A DNA stretch of 64,000 nucleotides from Candidatus Hodarchaeota archaeon (lineage in GTDB: Archaea; Asgardarchaeota; Heimdallarchaeia; Hodarchaeales; Hodarchaeaceae). Shown one piece after another: positions 63,292 to 64,000 of this stretch. The position numbers were made by a program, and so were the translations under genes. The stretch's first letter is position 1. Every line of letters starts with the position of its first letter. The notes beneath the pieces were generated by a model. That model did no database searches, was not told where the DNA came from, and worked only from the letters and a program-made list of their open reading frames with translations. The stretch spans positions 62,001-126,000 of the forward strand of contig JAEOSR010000038.1 of the NCBI GenBank assembly GCA_016840285.1, written 5' to 3'.

Positions 63292-64000
63292 ATGGTAAAA
63301 GCAGTCATAATGAAATCAGACGGGACAGTTGAATTGCAGGAACAGCCATACCCAAGTTTGGAACCAGGGGCAGTATTAATTAAAACTGCTTATTCTGAAG
63401 TATGTGGCACAGATGTGCATCTCCAGAAAGGCCAACTAACTGAGGTTCCTTATCCAATCATTCCAGGGCATGTCTCTACTGGAACCATTCATGAGTTGAA
63501 TGGGGATATTTATGATATCGATGGAGTACATCTTCAAGAGGGAGATCCAATTACGTTTCTGGATGTCCATGAAACCTGCAACAATTGCTGGTACTGTCTT
63601 GTAGCAAAGGCCAGTACCCGTTGTCCAAAAAGAAAGGTCTATGGAATTACATATTCAGCAAATGAAGGGCTTCTTGGTGGTTGGTCTGAATTTATTTATC
63701 TAAAACCGGGCGTTAAGATTATCAAGCTTCCTTATAACGCTTTTATGAAAACATTTATGGCAGCAGGATGTGGTTTGCCCACTGCAATTCACGCGATTCA
63801 ACGGTCTGAAATCAAACTAGGCAATACAGTTGTTATACAAGGATCGGGACCAGTCGGTTTAATGGCAGCATTATTAGCGAAATTGAGTGGCGCTTTTCAT
63901 GTTATCATGATTGGTGGTCCTGATCATCGCTTAAAGATCGCTAATTATTTTGGGATTGATACAACAATTAACATTACAGATGTGAATCCACAAGCTCGAG
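63292..64000 (+). CDS. Zinc-dependent alcohol dehydrogenase, 3' end missing
   Basis: Partial medium-chain dehydrogenase; the frame runs off the end of the window after 236 codons. The catalytic zinc cysteine is in SEVCGTDVH, the PGH motif reads IIPGHVSTG (the usual E after PGH is V), the structural zinc cysteines are in CNNCWYC and TRCPK, and the Rossmann loop is QGSGPVGLMAA. ATG 63292. The E-to-V change is known in some relatives. Substrate alcohol, polyol or sugar unknown. Confidence 0.85.
   Translation, partial: MVKAVIMKSDGTVELQEQPYPSLEPGAVLIKTAYSEVCGTDVHLQKGQLTEVPYPIIPGHVSTGTIHELNGDIYDIDGVHLQEGDPITFLDVHETCNNCWYCLVAKASTRCPKRKVYGITYSANEGLLGGWSEFIYLKPGVKIIKLPYNAFMKTFMAAGCGLPTAIHAIQRSEIKLGNTVVIQGSGPVGLMAALLAKLSGAFHVIMIGGPDHRLKIANYFGIDTTINITDVNPQAR

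Noticed and set aside
63292..64000. PGHE to PGHV change in alcohol dehydrogenase
   Set aside because: Also seen in other zinc-binding dehydrogenases; not evidence of inactivity.
1..64000. tRNA, rRNA or CRISPR loci
   Set aside because: No repeat-spacer pattern, T-loop-like motif in a cloverleaf context or rRNA sequence was found by eye; a covariance-model search would be decisive.

Overview
The window reads as a chromosome segment of an AT-rich archaeon, most likely an Asgard archaeon of the Heimdallarchaeia type. The evidence is TATA-like boxes and GGAGGTGA-type Shine-Dalgarno sites, an F420/PPOX-type flavoprotein, heliorhodopsin, many secreted proteins held by one C-terminal membrane helix followed by a short basic tail, a membrane-bound winged-helix regulator, and an E1/E2/JAMM ubiquitin-like gene set. 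The phylum is an inference; no ribosomal marker is present and I saw no rRNA, tRNA or CRISPR array.

Layout. 1-11.3 kb: metabolic and stress genes (MBL-fold hydrolase, HAD phosphatase, MsrA, PPOX flavoprotein, PAS histidine kinase, serine hydrolase, L-serine dehydratase, ornithine cyclodeaminase/alanine dehydrogenase-like enzyme, a heliorhodopsin gene cut by an in-frame TAG, an SDR). 11.4-14.65 kb: the most interesting locus, a compact operon of a 33-residue glycine-free peptide, a JAMM protease with an RWD/E2-like tail, an E1-like adenylating enzyme and two tandem E2-like proteins. 14.8-23.7 kb: TPR protein, gingipain-like protease, a complete insertion sequence (24-bp imperfect inverted repeats, 8-bp target duplication) whose transposase is cut by TGA, saccharopine dehydrogenase-like enzyme, two-subunit TPP decarboxylase, and a frameshifted integrase-N/DUF4332 gene. 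23.7-32.9 kb: radical SAM protein, GyrI-type regulator with an upstream palindrome, LRR and NTF2-like proteins, histidine phosphatase, amidohydrolase, secreted metallopeptidase and secreted sugar dehydrogenase. 33-38 kb: a gene-poor stretch with a pseudogene bearing two in-frame stops, a pair of oppositely charged micropeptides, and a large beta-helix surface protein. 38-47 kb: methyltransferase, flavodoxin, kinase, ferritin-like, M20 peptidase, PRTase-like and MFS genes. 47-54 kb: secreted and membrane proteins including a membrane-tethered tandem winged-helix regulator. 54-64 kb: URO-D-type protein, a sugar-acid operon (FGGY kinase, LarA-type racemase, 6-phosphogluconate dehydrogenase), Ntn hydrolase, two transporters and a zinc alcohol dehydrogenase running off the end.

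Two themes stand out. First, the E1/E2/E2/JAMM operon has no recognisable beta-grasp ubiquitin but begins with a tiny peptide that could be its substrate or tag. Second, several otherwise intact genes carry one stop or frameshift (heliorhodopsin, transposase, DUF4332 gene, DUF6144-like gene), and others (LarA homologue, TPR protein) lack any ATG/GTG/TTG at their proper start. All three stop codons are involved, so decay or assembly error is likelier than recoding.
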